A DNA stretch of 64,000 nucleotides. Source: Tistlia sp040905785 (lineage in GTDB: Bacteria; Pseudomonadota; Alphaproteobacteria; Kiloniellales; DSM-21159). This document shows positions 34,379 to 42,965 of the stretch, in pieces. The stretch lies in the NCBI RefSeq assembly GCF_040905785.1, contig NZ_JBBDQW010000075.1, positions 1 through 64,000 of the forward strand, given 5' to 3'. A model generated the notes under the pieces. It searched no databases, had not been told where the DNA came from, and saw only the letters and a program-made list of their open reading frames with translations. Both the position numbers and the translations under genes were made by a program. The first letter of the stretch is position 1. Each line of letters begins with the position of its first letter.

Positions 34379-35074
34379 TCAAGGGATCAGGCGGTATCCG
34401 CCCGGCTCGGTCACCAGGATCGCAGCGTTCGAGGGGTCGGTCTCGATCTTCTGGCGCAGCCGGTAGACGTGGGTCTCCAGCGTGTGGGTCGTGACCCCCG
34501 CGTTGTAGCCCCAAACCTCGCCGAGCAGCGTGTCGCGGCCGATCGCCCGGTCGCCGGCCCGATAGAGGTACTTGAGGATCGCCGTCTCCTTCTCGGTCAG
34601 GTGCACCTTGCGGCTGGTCTCGCCGTGCTGCAGCAGCTTGGCGGCGGGACGGAAGGTGTAGGGGCCGATCGAGAAGACCGCATCCTCGCTCTGCTCGTGC
34701 TGGCGCAGCTGCGCGCGCAGCCGTGCCAGCAGCACGCCGAGCTTGAAGGGCTTGGTGACGTAGTCGTTGGCGCCCGCGTCGAGGCCGAGGATCTGGTCGG
34801 CGTCGCTCTCCATGGCGGTCAGCATGATGACCGGCGACTTGACGCCGTTGCGGCGCAGCAGCCGGCAGACCTCGCGGCCGTCGAGGTCGGGCAGGCCGAC
34901 GTCGAGCAGGATCGCGTCGAAGTGGTCGGCCTTGGCGAGCTCGAGGGCGCGGCAGCCGGATTCCGCCTGCACCGTCGAGAACTCCTCGTGCAGCTGCAGC
35001 TGCTCGGCCAGGGAGCCGCGCAGGCTCTCGTCGTCGTCGACGATCAGAATCTTCTTCGAAGCCGGCGCCCGCAT
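34379..35074 (-). CDS. OmpR-family DNA-binding response regulator
   Basis: 231 residues. The receiver domain (8-125) has the acidic pair LIVDDDES, phospho-acceptor Asp in ILLDVGLPDLDG, Thr in IMLTAME and Lys in YVTKPFKLG. The winged-helix effector (about 135-230) has LTEKETAILKYLYRAG and the recognition helix in THTLETHVYRLRQKI. No histidine kinase is nearby, so it is an orphan regulator here. An hydrolase gene lies upstream on the same strand, about 45 bp away. Which genes it controls is not shown. Confidence 0.93.
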   Translation of the reverse strand: MRAPASKKILIVDDDESLRGSLAEQLQLHEEFSTVQAESGCRALELAKADHFDAILLDVGLPDLDGREVCRLLRRNGVKSPVIMLTAMESDADQILGLDAGANDYVTKPFKLGVLLARLRAQLRQHEQSEDAVFSIGPYTFRPAAKLLQHGETSRKVHLTEKETAILKYLYRAGDRAIGRDTLLGEVWGYNAGVTTHTLETHVYRLRQKIETDPSNAAILVTEPGGYRLIP

Positions 35075-35120
35075 GGTCAGCTCGGCACTCCCGCGTTCGT
35101 GGTCTCCGAACCGGGCGGAC

Positions 35121-36005
35121 TCAGGAAATCGCCCCGTTTTGCGCTAGATAGCATAGCGCTTCATGCAGCGCATGACCCTTTTCGCCGAGCGCATCGATCG
35201 CGCTGAAGTGGTGCCGGCCGGGCAGCGTCAGCTCGGCGCCGGCCAGCCCCTGGCCGCGCCAGGCCGCCAGGAACTCGCCCTGCTGCTCGATGAACTCCTC
35301 CGGCTCCTCCTCGCCGACCGCCAGCAGGATCGCCGGCGCCAGCTCCGGCGACAGGGCGGCGAGGCGCTGCTGTGGGCTGCAGGCCCCCACCGCGGCCGCG
35401 TCGAGCTTCAGGGTCTCCTGCTGGTAGGACAGGCGGATCGGCTCGAGCTGGTAGATACCCGAGACGGCACAGACCCCGCGCAGCAGGTCGTGCGGCAGGT
35501 CGCGCCGGGACCAGTCGCAGACGGCCGCCATGGCCGCCAGGTGGCCACCCGCCGAGTGCCCCGCGACGACGATGCCCTCGCGGTCGAAGCCGAGATCCTC
35601 GGCGTTCTCGTAGAGCCAGGCGATGGCCTGCTCGATTTCGTCGACCATCTGGGGAATGGTCGCCCCCGGGGCGAGGCTGTAGTTGATCGAGGCGTAGGCG
35701 ACGCCCGCCTCGATGAAGGGCGGCGCCAGATAGGAGAAGTCGCCCTTGTCGAGCGACTGCCAGTAGCCGCCGTGGACGAAGGCGATCAGGGGCGCGTCGG
35801 GCTTGCCGGCCGGAAAGAAGTCGAGGGTCTGCATTGGCTGGTCGCCGTAGGGCAGGTCGAGCCGGCCGTCGGCCGCGGCGCGCACCCGGCGGCTGTCTTC
35901 GGCCCAGCGCGCGAAGAACTCGACATGTTCGGGCGTCCGGGCCCGCAGGTTGATCTGCCGATCGAGCGCCGCCTTGTCGTAGCCCCGCCATAGCGTCCCG
36001 CCCAT
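35121..36005 (-). CDS. Alpha/beta hydrolase, arylformamidase-like
   Basis: 294 residues from the ATG at 36005. The oxyanion-hole motif HGGYW (in FVHGGYWQSLDKGDFSYLA) and nucleophile GHSAGGH are typical of the BD-FAE / kynurenine formamidase branch. The acid is likely the Glu or Asp in LLAVGEEEP and the His the one in LPGRHHFS. It may hydrolyse N-formylkynurenine or a small ester; no kynurenine pathway gene is nearby. It is transcribed divergently from ribA across 189 bp. Confidence 0.84.
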   Translation of the reverse strand: MGGTLWRGYDKAALDRQINLRARTPEHVEFFARWAEDSRRVRAAADGRLDLPYGDQPMQTLDFFPAGKPDAPLIAFVHGGYWQSLDKGDFSYLAPPFIEAGVAYASINYSLAPGATIPQMVDEIEQAIAWLYENAEDLGFDREGIVVAGHSAGGHLAAMAAVCDWSRRDLPHDLLRGVCAVSGIYQLEPIRLSYQQETLKLDAAAVGACSPQQRLAALSPELAPAILLAVGEEEPEEFIEQQGEFLAAWRGQGLAGAELTLPGRHHFSAIDALGEKGHALHEALCYLAQNGAIS

Positions 36006-36083
36006 GCGCTTCAAGCCTCCCCTGCGTTGCCGGCGCCGCCGGTTGCCCCATGTATAGGCAGCGTGGCCGGCCATGGAAAGCCG

Positions 36084-36122
36084 GCTGCCGCAGAGGATCG
36101 GCCACCGTCGGGTGGCGGCAGC
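36084..36122 (+). promoter_or_regulatory. Hairpin in the ribA leader
   Basis: gctgccg (36084-36090) pairs with cggcagc (36116-36122), and ccacc (36102-36106) with ggtgg (36111-36115) around a gtcg loop. It lies in the 189-bp gap before ribA. FMN riboswitch core sequences are not present, so control by FMN is not supported. It could be a 5'UTR element or simply a GC-rich fold. Confidence 0.35.
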
Positions 36123-36194
36123 GCCCCTGCCGTCGTCCCGTCGCCTCGCCGACCTTGCCCTTGTCGCTTCCTTCACGGAGTTCGACGCACCGCC

Positions 36195-37259
36195 ATGGAC
36201 CAGCGCTCGCCCCCACTCCCCTCCGGCCAGGAGGCGGCTCATCGCGTGCAGCAGGCCCTGGCGGCGCTGCGCCGCGGCGCCGCCGTGGTCCTCGAGGCGG
36301 CCGGCGGGCCGCTGCTCGCGGCGGCGCCGGAGTGCCTGGACGAGGCCGGCCTGCGCGCCTTCAGGTCGCAGGCCGGCCCTGGCGGCCTGTGGCTGGTCAG
36401 CGCCGCCTGGCACGACGACGCCGGCCACGCGGCCCTCGAGGTCTCCGGACTCGGCCTCGCCGAGCTGCTGCCGCTGATCGATCCGGGCCGGCCCCGGGCC
36501 GACCTGCCCGCCGAGGACCGCCTCGGGGCCGCGCCCAGCGGTACCGAAGCCGCGCTCGGCCTTTGCAAGCTGGCGCACCTGATGCCGATCGCCCTGCTCG
36601 CCCATAGCGCGCTCGACTGCCCCTGGCGGGTCTCGACGGGCGAAGTCGCGGCCTACGCTGGCTGGGTCGATACGACCCTGGTCCGGGTCGCCGAGGCACG
36701 GGTGCCGCTGGCGCTCGCCGGGGACGCGCGAATCGTCGCCTTCCGGCCGCGTGACGGCGGCCGCGAGCACCTGGCGGTGCTGGTCGGGCGCCCCGAGGAG
36801 GAGGCCACGCCGCTGGTGCGGGTCCATTCCGAGTGCTTCACCGGCGACCTGCTGGGCTCGCTGCGCTGCGACTGCGGCGAGCAGCTGCGCGGCGCCCTCG
36901 CCGCCATGAGCGCCGCGGGCGGCGGCATCCTGCTCTATCTCGCCCAGGAAGGCCGCGGCATCGGCCTGGTCAACAAACTGCGCGCCTATTCCCTGCAGGA
37001 TCGCGGCGCCGACACCCTGGAGGCCAACGAGGCCCTCGGCTTCGCCGGCGACGAACGGACCTACCGGCCGGCGGCGGCGATGCTCGAGGCCCTCGGGGTC
37101 GCGCGCGTGCGCCTGCTGACCAACAATCCCGACAAGTTGGAGGCCCTCGCCGGGGCCGGCATCGAGATCGTCGAGCGGGTGCCGCACAGCTTCCCCTCCA
37201 ACGGCCACAACGAAGGCTACCTGGCGACCAAGGCGGCACGCTTCGGCCACCTGTTCTGA
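36195..37259 (+). CDS. ribA: GTP cyclohydrolase II with vestigial N-terminal DHBP-synthase-like region
   Basis: 354 residues. The catalytic C-terminal half (about 160-350) has HSECFTGDLLGSLRCDCGEQ, with zinc ligands Cys214, Cys225 and Cys227. It also has YLAQEGRGIGL, NLR-like NKLRAYSLQD and TNNPDKLEAL. It opens GTP to start riboflavin synthesis. The N-terminal 150 residues follow the outline of the RibB domain (ALAALRRGAAVVLEA, then AGGPLLAAAPE), but the acidic catalytic loop of 3,4-dihydroxy-2-butanone-4-phosphate synthase is missing. RibB activity must come from elsewhere. Confidence 0.93.
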   Translation: MDQRSPPLPSGQEAAHRVQQALAALRRGAAVVLEAAGGPLLAAAPECLDEAGLRAFRSQAGPGGLWLVSAAWHDDAGHAALEVSGLGLAELLPLIDPGRPRADLPAEDRLGAAPSGTEAALGLCKLAHLMPIALLAHSALDCPWRVSTGEVAAYAGWVDTTLVRVAEARVPLALAGDARIVAFRPRDGGREHLAVLVGRPEEEATPLVRVHSECFTGDLLGSLRCDCGEQLRGALAAMSAAGGGILLYLAQEGRGIGLVNKLRAYSLQDRGADTLEANEALGFAGDERTYRPAAAMLEALGVARVRLLTNNPDKLEALAGAGIEIVERVPHSFPSNGHNEGYLATKAARFGHLF

Positions 37260-37276
37260 CCGGCAGCTTCTGCCGG
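37260..37276 (+). other. Hairpin after ribA
   Basis: ccggcag (37260-37266) and ctgccgg (37270-37276) form a perfect 7-bp stem with a ctt loop immediately after the ribA stop codon. No T-run follows, so termination would be weak or factor-dependent. Confidence 0.45.
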
Positions 37277-37369
37277 GCAAGAGTGGCCGGTGCCGCCGGA
37301 CCGCTTCGCTAAGTGCCTGACTCGGCTGGTGACGGCCTCTGGCATCGGTCTTGCGTGATGCAGGCCATA

Positions 37370-38479
37370 ATGGACAGCTCCGAATTCGATCCCTTCATCC
37401 ATCCGCCGCTCAAGGCCGAGCAGCGCGAGCGCCTGCGCGCCGCCGGCGAAATGGGCCCGGAAGACCGGGAGATGACCTTCGGGCAGTTCCTCGACGTCAT
37501 CAACCCGCTGCAGCACATCCCCGTCGTCGGCCCGATCTACCGCGCGGTCACCGGCGACACCCTGGACAGCAGCGCCGCGGTCGTCGGCTCGTTGATCTAC
37601 GGCGGCCCCGTCGGCCTCGTCGCCGGCCTGGTCGGCGCGGTGGTCCAGCAGGCCAGCGGCCGCGACATCGGGGGACTCGCCCTCGCCATGATCTCCGGCG
37701 GCGACGGGTCCGCGCCGATTGCCGCCGATACCGCGGCTCGGGGCTCCGCGGCAGGCGCCACGACCCCCGACCAGACGGCCGCTGCGACGACTCCGCCCAC
37801 CGACGGCGGCCTGGCGCAGCGCGCGACGTCTGCCCCAGCACTGCCCGCAGGCACCGAGGCGCCAGCCGTCCAGGCGGCGGCGCGCCAGGCCGTGACCCAG
37901 CCGGGGCCGCCTGCCGAGGCCGGCCGGGGCGCGGTGCTGACGGGTGCCGACGCGCTGTCGGCCCTGGCCAACGACGTCCGCAGTGCCGTTTCGCAGTCGG
38001 GCGCGCAGGCCGGCGGGAGCCCGACGCCGGCGCAGGCCGAGGCCGACCAGGGGCTGCAGGAGGAGGACCGGGCCGCGCTGGCCGGCGTCCCGGCCGCCAG
38101 CGGCGGCCGTGTGCCGCCGCGCGAGAGCTTCATGCCCTTGAGCCCGCGCGACTTCTCCGGCCCCGCCATAGCCAGCCAGGTCAGCACGGAGCATGCCGCG
38201 GACACCAGCCCGCTGCCGCCGCGCCAGCCCGGGATCTACCCGGCCAGCCTCAGCCGGGCCGCCATACGCCGCGAGGCGGCGTCGCTCGAGCCGGGCGAAG
38301 CCGACGCGGCCGGTGCGAGCCTGGTCGAGACGAGCCAAGTCGCCCCCGGCCTGCGCGCCGATCCGCGCTTCGCCGGCGGCATTGCGCCCCAAGCCAACTT
38401 CACCGACCGCATGATGGAGGCCCTGGGCAAGTACCAGGCGCTGAGCGGCCAGGGCGGCGGCGGCACCGCGGCCAACTGA
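37370..38479 (+). CDS. Alanine-rich protein of unknown function
   Basis: 369 residues from the ATG at 37370 (aggccata precedes it); an upstream Met at 37358 is an alternative. Residues 1-110 form a compact conserved-looking head with FGQFLDVINPLQHIPVVGPIYRAVTGDTLD and a Gly/Val/Ala-rich hydrophobic stretch. The remaining 260 residues are low-complexity (Ala, Pro, Gly, Thr, Gln) and probably disordered, ending TDRMMEALGKYQALSGQ. I recognise the head as a conserved alphaproteobacterial type but know no function. No signal peptide. Confidence 0.8.
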   Translation: MDSSEFDPFIHPPLKAEQRERLRAAGEMGPEDREMTFGQFLDVINPLQHIPVVGPIYRAVTGDTLDSSAAVVGSLIYGGPVGLVAGLVGAVVQQASGRDIGGLALAMISGGDGSAPIAADTAARGSAAGATTPDQTAAATTPPTDGGLAQRATSAPALPAGTEAPAVQAAARQAVTQPGPPAEAGRGAVLTGADALSALANDVRSAVSQSGAQAGGSPTPAQAEADQGLQEEDRAALAGVPAASGGRVPPRESFMPLSPRDFSGPAIASQVSTEHAADTSPLPPRQPGIYPASLSRAAIRREAASLEPGEADAAGASLVETSQVAPGLRADPRFAGGIAPQANFTDRMMEALGKYQALSGQGGGGTAAN

Positions 38480-38535
38480 GGAGGCCGGCGGCTCGGCCCT
38501 GGCCCCGGGACGCGCGCCGCGCTATAGCGCTCGCC

Positions 38536-39054
38536 ATGGATCTCGTCGTCACCCGTGACGGGGCCGCCTGGCAGGCCCGCTGGGGCGCGCAGCGCTGGCG
38601 CTGCGTCGTCGGCCGGGGCGGCGTGGTCGCGGCCGAAGCCAAGCGCGAGGGCGACGGGGCGACGCCACTCGGGCGCTGGCCGCTGCGCCGCCTGCTGTTC
38701 CGTCCCGACCGCGAGACGCCCGCCGCCTGGCCGCTGCCGGCCGCCGCCATCGCGCCGCAGGACGGCTGGTGCGACGATCCCGGCCACCCCGCCTACAACC
38801 GGCCGGTCGCCCTGCCCTTCCCCGCCAGCCACGAGCAGCTGTGGCGCGAGGACGGGCTCTACGACCTGCTGGTCGTGCTCGGCCACAACGACGACCCGCC
38901 ACGCCCCGGTCTCGGCAGCGCGATCTTCCTGCATTGCGCGCGGCCGGACTGGCGGCCGACCGAGGGCTGCGTCGCCCTCGCCCACGAGGACCTGCGCAGC
39001 CTGCTGCGCGACGCGGCGCCCGGCGACGGCGTGCTGGTGAGAGACCCAGACTAA
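38536..39054 (+). CDS. L,D-transpeptidase family protein (YkuD-like)
   Basis: 172 residues. The catalytic segment is IFLHCARPDWRPTEGCVAL, in which the His and the Cys of the EGC motif match the L,D-transpeptidase active site. Upstream, GATPLGRWPLRR and LGHNDDPP are family landmarks. No signal peptide is seen, as in the small alphaproteobacterial members. They may form 3-3 peptidoglycan crosslinks or attach proteins. The stop codon overlaps the stop of the convergent yggS gene by four bases. Confidence 0.88.
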   Translation: MDLVVTRDGAAWQARWGAQRWRCVVGRGGVVAAEAKREGDGATPLGRWPLRRLLFRPDRETPAAWPLPAAAIAPQDGWCDDPGHPAYNRPVALPFPASHEQLWREDGLYDLLVVLGHNDDPPRPGLGSAIFLHCARPDWRPTEGCVALAHEDLRSLLRDAAPGDGVLVRDPD

Positions 39055-39734
39055 GAACGGCTGCCGAAGATCGCGCTGCCGACACGCACGTGGGTTGCGC
39101 CGAGCTGGACCGCGGCCTCGAAGTCCGCGCTCATGCCCATCGACAGGCCGGCGAGGCCGCAGTCGGCGGCGAGGCCGCGCAGCAGCCCGAAGTGGGGCGC
39201 CGGCGCGTCCTCGAGCGGCGGAATGCACATCAGCCCCTCGACCGGCAGCCCGAGCTCGTCGCGGCAGAGCCGCACGAAGGCCGCCGCCTCCGCCGGCGCC
39301 ACCCCGGCCTTCTGGGGCTCCTCGCCGGTGTTGACCTGGACGAAGCAGCGCGGCCGCCGGCCCTGCCTGGCCATCTCGCGCGCCAGGGCACGCGCCAGCT
39401 TCTCCCGGTCGAGCGTCTGGATGACGTCGAACAGGGCCACCGCCTCGGCGGTCTTGTTGCTCTGCAGCGGCCCGATCAGGTGCAGCTCCAGGTCCGGATG
39501 ACGCGCGCGCAGCTCCGGAAACTTGCCCTGGGCCTCCTGCACCCGGTTCTCCCCGAAGACCCGCTGGCCGGCGGCGATGGCGGCCGCGACCGCCTCGGCG
39601 CCGAAGGTCTTGGAGACCGCGACCAGCGTGACCTCGCCGGCCGGTCGGCCGACCGCCTCGGCGGCGCGCTCGATGCGCGTGCGGATTTCGGCGAGGCTGG
39701 CGGCGATCGCCTGCGCGGCCGGCTCCGAACTCAT
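39051..39734 (-). CDS. YggS-family PLP homeostasis protein
   Basis: 227 residues, a TIM-barrel PLP-binding protein related to the N-terminal domain of alanine racemase. The PLP lysine is in VTLVAVSKTF, and the phosphate-binding part is SMGMSADFEAAVQLGATHVRVGSAIFG. GENRVQEAQGKF and LELHLIGPLQSNK are characteristic. It keeps free PLP under control in the cytoplasm. The start codon overlaps the stop of the sulfotransferase gene (ATGA), so it is the last gene of a four-gene operon led by the JmjC-like oxygenase. This is unusual company for YggS. Confidence 0.95.
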   Translation of the reverse strand: MSSEPAAQAIAASLAEIRTRIERAAEAVGRPAGEVTLVAVSKTFGAEAVAAAIAAGQRVFGENRVQEAQGKFPELRARHPDLELHLIGPLQSNKTAEAVALFDVIQTLDREKLARALAREMARQGRRPRCFVQVNTGEEPQKAGVAPAEAAAFVRLCRDELGLPVEGLMCIPPLEDAPAPHFGLLRGLAADCGLAGLSMGMSADFEAAVQLGATHVRVGSAIFGSRS

Positions 39735-40618
39735 CCCGCCGCCCCCGTCTGCTGGCGGATCGGCAGCGCCGTCTCGACCGGCCGGTCGTGCTCGTCGAGA
39801 TAGCCGAAGCGCCGCATGCCGTCGCGGCAGCCCTCGATCAGCCGCTCGAGCTGGGCCGGCGTGTAGATGTCCCGCCAGACGCCGGCCCGCCCGCCCCGGA
39901 AGAAGCGCTCGGCATTGGGCGAGCGCTCGACGAAACCGCTCTGCTCCTCCTGCCGGCGCAGCACGTCGAAGGAGGAGAAGCGCAACGCCCGCTCGAAGCG
40001 CCGCGGATCGGCCGGCAGGCCGAGAAAGCGCACCAGGCCGCCGAAGCCGCGGGCGGGCTCGGCCAGAAGATCCTCGTAGCGCAGGAAGTGGCAGCGCAGG
40101 CCCGGGGCGCCGAGCCAGCTGGTCGCGTGCTCCTGCCAGCTGCCGAGGTAGACGAAGGTCAGGCGGTCGTGCCGCTGGATGTGGTTGTTCGGGTCGCAGA
40201 GGTAGGCGATCGCGGTGTCGAGATCGATGCCGAAGTGGTCGGCGTAGGAGGGCGCGACGTCGAGCGGGTTGCGCAGCACGTAGACGGCGCCGGTGGTGAC
40301 GCTCGGCTCGACGGTGGGCGAGCCCTTGAGCACGGCGATCCTGCTGTGGGTCTTGCAGAGGACGGTCTCGGGCCGCGAGGCGGCGATCATGCGCTGCGCC
40401 TGGGGACGCAGCCGGTTGACCTCCTCGTCGTCGATGTCCTGGTAGGCGCGCCCCGTCAGGGTCTCGTACTCGCCGACCCGCTGGTCGCTGACGGCGAAGC
40501 GGTTGAACTCGTTGATGGCCAGCGGCCCGGGCTGGTTGGCGAAGAGGTTGGCCAGGAAGGCCCGGACCCAGGTGTTGCCCGACTTCGGGTAGGACGCGAG
40601 CCAGAGGATGCCGCCCAC
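39731..40618 (-). CDS. Sulfotransferase domain protein (1)
   Basis: 295 residues from a GTG at 40618 preceded by gaggggc. The PAPS-binding loop is at the extreme N terminus: ASYPKSGNTW (residues 8-17). The 3'-phosphate region is YVLRNPLDVAPSYADHFG, with the Arg and Ser typical of sulfotransferase motif. LRYEDLLAEP and the RSPNAERFFRGGRAGVWRD segment close the fold. It would transfer sulfate from PAPS to an acceptor hydroxyl in the cytoplasm. The acceptor is unknown. It lies between the second sulfotransferase and yggS. Confidence 0.92.
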   Translation of the reverse strand: MGGILWLASYPKSGNTWVRAFLANLFANQPGPLAINEFNRFAVSDQRVGEYETLTGRAYQDIDDEEVNRLRPQAQRMIAASRPETVLCKTHSRIAVLKGSPTVEPSVTTGAVYVLRNPLDVAPSYADHFGIDLDTAIAYLCDPNNHIQRHDRLTFVYLGSWQEHATSWLGAPGLRCHFLRYEDLLAEPARGFGGLVRFLGLPADPRRFERALRFSSFDVLRRQEEQSGFVERSPNAERFFRGGRAGVWRDIYTPAQLERLIEGCRDGMRRFGYLDEHDRPVETALPIRQQTGAAG

Positions 40619-40629
40619 GGCGCCGCCCC

Positions 40630-41577
40630 TCAGAGGACCGGCCGGTCGTCGGCGTCGAGGTAGCCGAAGCGGCGCATCGCCTCCCGGTTGGCCTCGATCA
40701 GGCGCCGGCGCTGGCCCTCGTCGAGGGACTCGAAGCCCTTGCCGACGCGGCCGACGCGGAAGAACTTCTCGGCCTGCAGGGAGCGCTCGAGGAACTCGAA
40801 GCGGTCCTCCTGGCTTCGTGCTTCCTCGAAGGAGGCGAAGCCGACGGCGCGCTGGATGCGCGCCGCGTCGTGGGTGACGCCGAGATGCCGGATGACGGCG
40901 GAGAAGGCGTCGAAGGGCGCGCGCAGCATGTCCTCGTAGCGCAGCACCAGGGGCTTGAGCGGGCGGGCGTCGGCCCATCGGGTCGCGTGGCTGCCCCAGG
41001 CGCCGATCTTCTGGCCGAGCGTGCGCAGGCCGTCGCCGTGCAGCTCGCTGCCCGGCGAGCAGAGCGAGGAGACCGCGTCGTCGAGGCTGAGCCCGTAGTG
41101 GTGGGCGACCGAGTCGGCGACGTCGAAGGGATTGCGCACCAGGTAGACCGTGGCTCGGGTCGCCGGCACGGTGATGCTCGGGATGCCGTCCTCGACGAAG
41201 AGCGCGCTGTGGGTCTTGATCAGGATCAGGTCCGGCCCCTGGGTCGAGAGCAGCCGATGCACGCGCGGCTTGAGCCGGTGGATCGTCGCCGCGTCGAGAG
41301 CCCCGGCAGGCTTGCCGGCCAGCTTGACGTAGGGCTCGGCGAGCATGTCGCCGAAGGTCATCTTGTGGACCTGGTTGATCGGATAGGGCTCGGTCCGGTC
41401 CAGCAGGTAGTTGGCCAGGAACAGACGCAGCCAGGTGTTGCCCGACTTCGGATAGGAGGCCAGCCAGACAAGGGTCGGACGTGCCGGCGGCAGCGCGGCG
41501 GCCTGTCCCGGGATCGGGACGGCGCCCGGGGCTCCGAGGGTCGCCGGGCGGAAGCCGGGGGGCGTCAGGGTCGCCAT
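40630..41577 (-). CDS. Sulfotransferase domain protein (2)
   Basis: 315 residues. After a Pro/Ala-rich leader, the PAPS loop is ASYPKSGNTW (residues 40-49). YLVRNPFDVADSVAHHYG carries the 3'-phosphate-binding residues. The sequence and layout are clearly paralogous to the sulfotransferase that follows it 11 bp downstream; the C-terminal motif FFRVGRVGKGF is shared. Located directly downstream of the JmjC/cupin oxygenase gene, 4 bp away. Confidence 0.92.
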   Translation of the reverse strand: MATLTPPGFRPATLGAPGAVPIPGQAAALPPARPTLVWLASYPKSGNTWLRLFLANYLLDRTEPYPINQVHKMTFGDMLAEPYVKLAGKPAGALDAATIHRLKPRVHRLLSTQGPDLILIKTHSALFVEDGIPSITVPATRATVYLVRNPFDVADSVAHHYGLSLDDAVSSLCSPGSELHGDGLRTLGQKIGAWGSHATRWADARPLKPLVLRYEDMLRAPFDAFSAVIRHLGVTHDAARIQRAVGFASFEEARSQEDRFEFLERSLQAEKFFRVGRVGKGFESLDEGQRRRLIEANREAMRRFGYLDADDRPVL

Positions 41578-41581
41578 GGCC

Positions 41582-42829
41582 TCAGACCGGCTCCACCAGG
41601 CCGCGGCGGATCAGGTCCTGGAGCGCGGCCTCGAGCTCGGCTTCCGGGCGCTCCGCGAAGGCGGCCCGGAGGTCGCTGAGGGCGAAGAGCTCGGCACGGC
41701 CGGCCCAGGCGGCCAAGTCCGCCGCCAGGGTGCCGGTGCCGGCATCTGGGGCCTTCGCCGTCCGGCGCAGGCGGAACCGCTGGTTCGGCCGCCGCTGCGG
41801 CAGGTCGAAGACGGCGTACTGCTCGAAGGCCTTGGCGCGCAGGAAGCCGCGCATGGTCTCGGCCTGCTGCGGCTGCGCGACGATCGCCCGCAGCTGCTCG
41901 GCGACCTCGGCGAGTTGGCGGGCCAGGGCCTCCGGCTCGTCGAAGTGCGCGAGCGGCGCGCGGAAGGCCGGGATCTTCGGCAGGTCGCGGACCAGCAGGT
42001 TCAGGAAGTCCTGGATCACGAAGTGACAGGCGCCGTAGCCGACGTGCACCGAGGCGTCGCTCTCGGCCAGTGCCTGGTGGTAGAAGCCGGGCGGCACGTA
42101 GAGCAGGTCGCCCGGCTCGAGCGTCACTTCCAGCAGCAGGGGCCCCTTGCGCTTCTCCGCCTCGTCCGGCGGCACGCTGGCGCTGTCGAAGCCGGGAATG
42201 CGCGCCGGATTGACCTCGCGGTTGGCATAGATCCGCCAGGTCTTGCGGCCGACGACCTGGAGCGCGAAGACGTTCTGCGTGTCGAAGTGGACGTTGTAGC
42301 CCTGGACCTTCTGCCAGGAGGCGAAGAGGCTGACCGAGACCGGTGCGCCGGTCGCCGAGGCGACGGCGGCGGCCGTCGAGCGGATGCCCGGGACCAGCGT
42401 ATCGATGTAGTTGAGCACAAGGGTCGCGCCGCGGGCGACCGCCTCCTGGACGCGCGCCGTGTCCGGCTTCAGGGTTCGGCGGCCCTCGCGGTCGATGCCC
42501 TCGTAGCAGTAGCTCTGGGGCGGCACCGGGCGGCCGGCGAGGGCGAGCTCCAGGGAGGAGTCGCTCCAGATCGAGGTCATCGCCAGCATCTGGTTGACCT
42601 CGGCCCAGCTTACGGTGCGCCCGGCCTTGTCGAGCGAACCGGCGGGGATGTGCAGGGGCTGGCGCCCGTAGAATTCCGAGAAGAAGCGGTCGGGCGCGAG
42701 CGGGTGGATCAGCTCGGCGAAGCCCAGCGGCGCCGAGGCGCGGGACGGGTCGGCGGCGGGCGGCGCTTCAGGGCCCTCGCTCGAGGGCCGGGCCGCCGGC
42801 GACGGCTTGGCGAGACCGGCTGATGTCAC
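41582..42829 (-). CDS. JmjC/cupin-domain oxygenase
   Basis: 415 residues from a GTG at 42829 with a ggag ribosome site; a longer in-frame start is at 42913. The iron triad is His181-x-Asp183 (NVHFDTQNVFALQVVG) and distal His251 (PPGFYHQAL). KTWRIYANRE follows as the strand that binds 2-oxoglutarate. The fold is that of JmjC ribosomal oxygenases and asparaginyl hydroxylases. The C-terminal winged-helix-like region (about 330-410) also fits this group. It likely hydroxylates a protein or peptide. Its operon with two sulfotransferases suggests hydroxylation then sulfation of one product, which is inference. Confidence 0.85.
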   Translation of the reverse strand: MTSAGLAKPSPAARPSSEGPEAPPAADPSRASAPLGFAELIHPLAPDRFFSEFYGRQPLHIPAGSLDKAGRTVSWAEVNQMLAMTSIWSDSSLELALAGRPVPPQSYCYEGIDREGRRTLKPDTARVQEAVARGATLVLNYIDTLVPGIRSTAAAVASATGAPVSVSLFASWQKVQGYNVHFDTQNVFALQVVGRKTWRIYANREVNPARIPGFDSASVPPDEAEKRKGPLLLEVTLEPGDLLYVPPGFYHQALAESDASVHVGYGACHFVIQDFLNLLVRDLPKIPAFRAPLAHFDEPEALARQLAEVAEQLRAIVAQPQQAETMRGFLRAKAFEQYAVFDLPQRRPNQRFRLRRTAKAPDAGTGTLAADLAAWAGRAELFALSDLRAAFAERPEAELEAALQDLIRRGLVEPV

Positions 42830-42965
42830 TTGGCGGCGCTCCACGGGACGGGCCAGGGCGGAAGGCCCGGATGCTTGCGCGCCCAGACTACTCAGCGCCC
42901 GCGGCGGACGCAAACCGCCGGCAGCGAGCGGGCCGGCAATCCCCCGGCACGAAAAGCGGGGAACG

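Noticed and set aside
36006..36194. FMN riboswitch before ribA
   Set aside because: The conserved FMN-aptamer core sequences are not present; only a GC-rich hairpin is seen.
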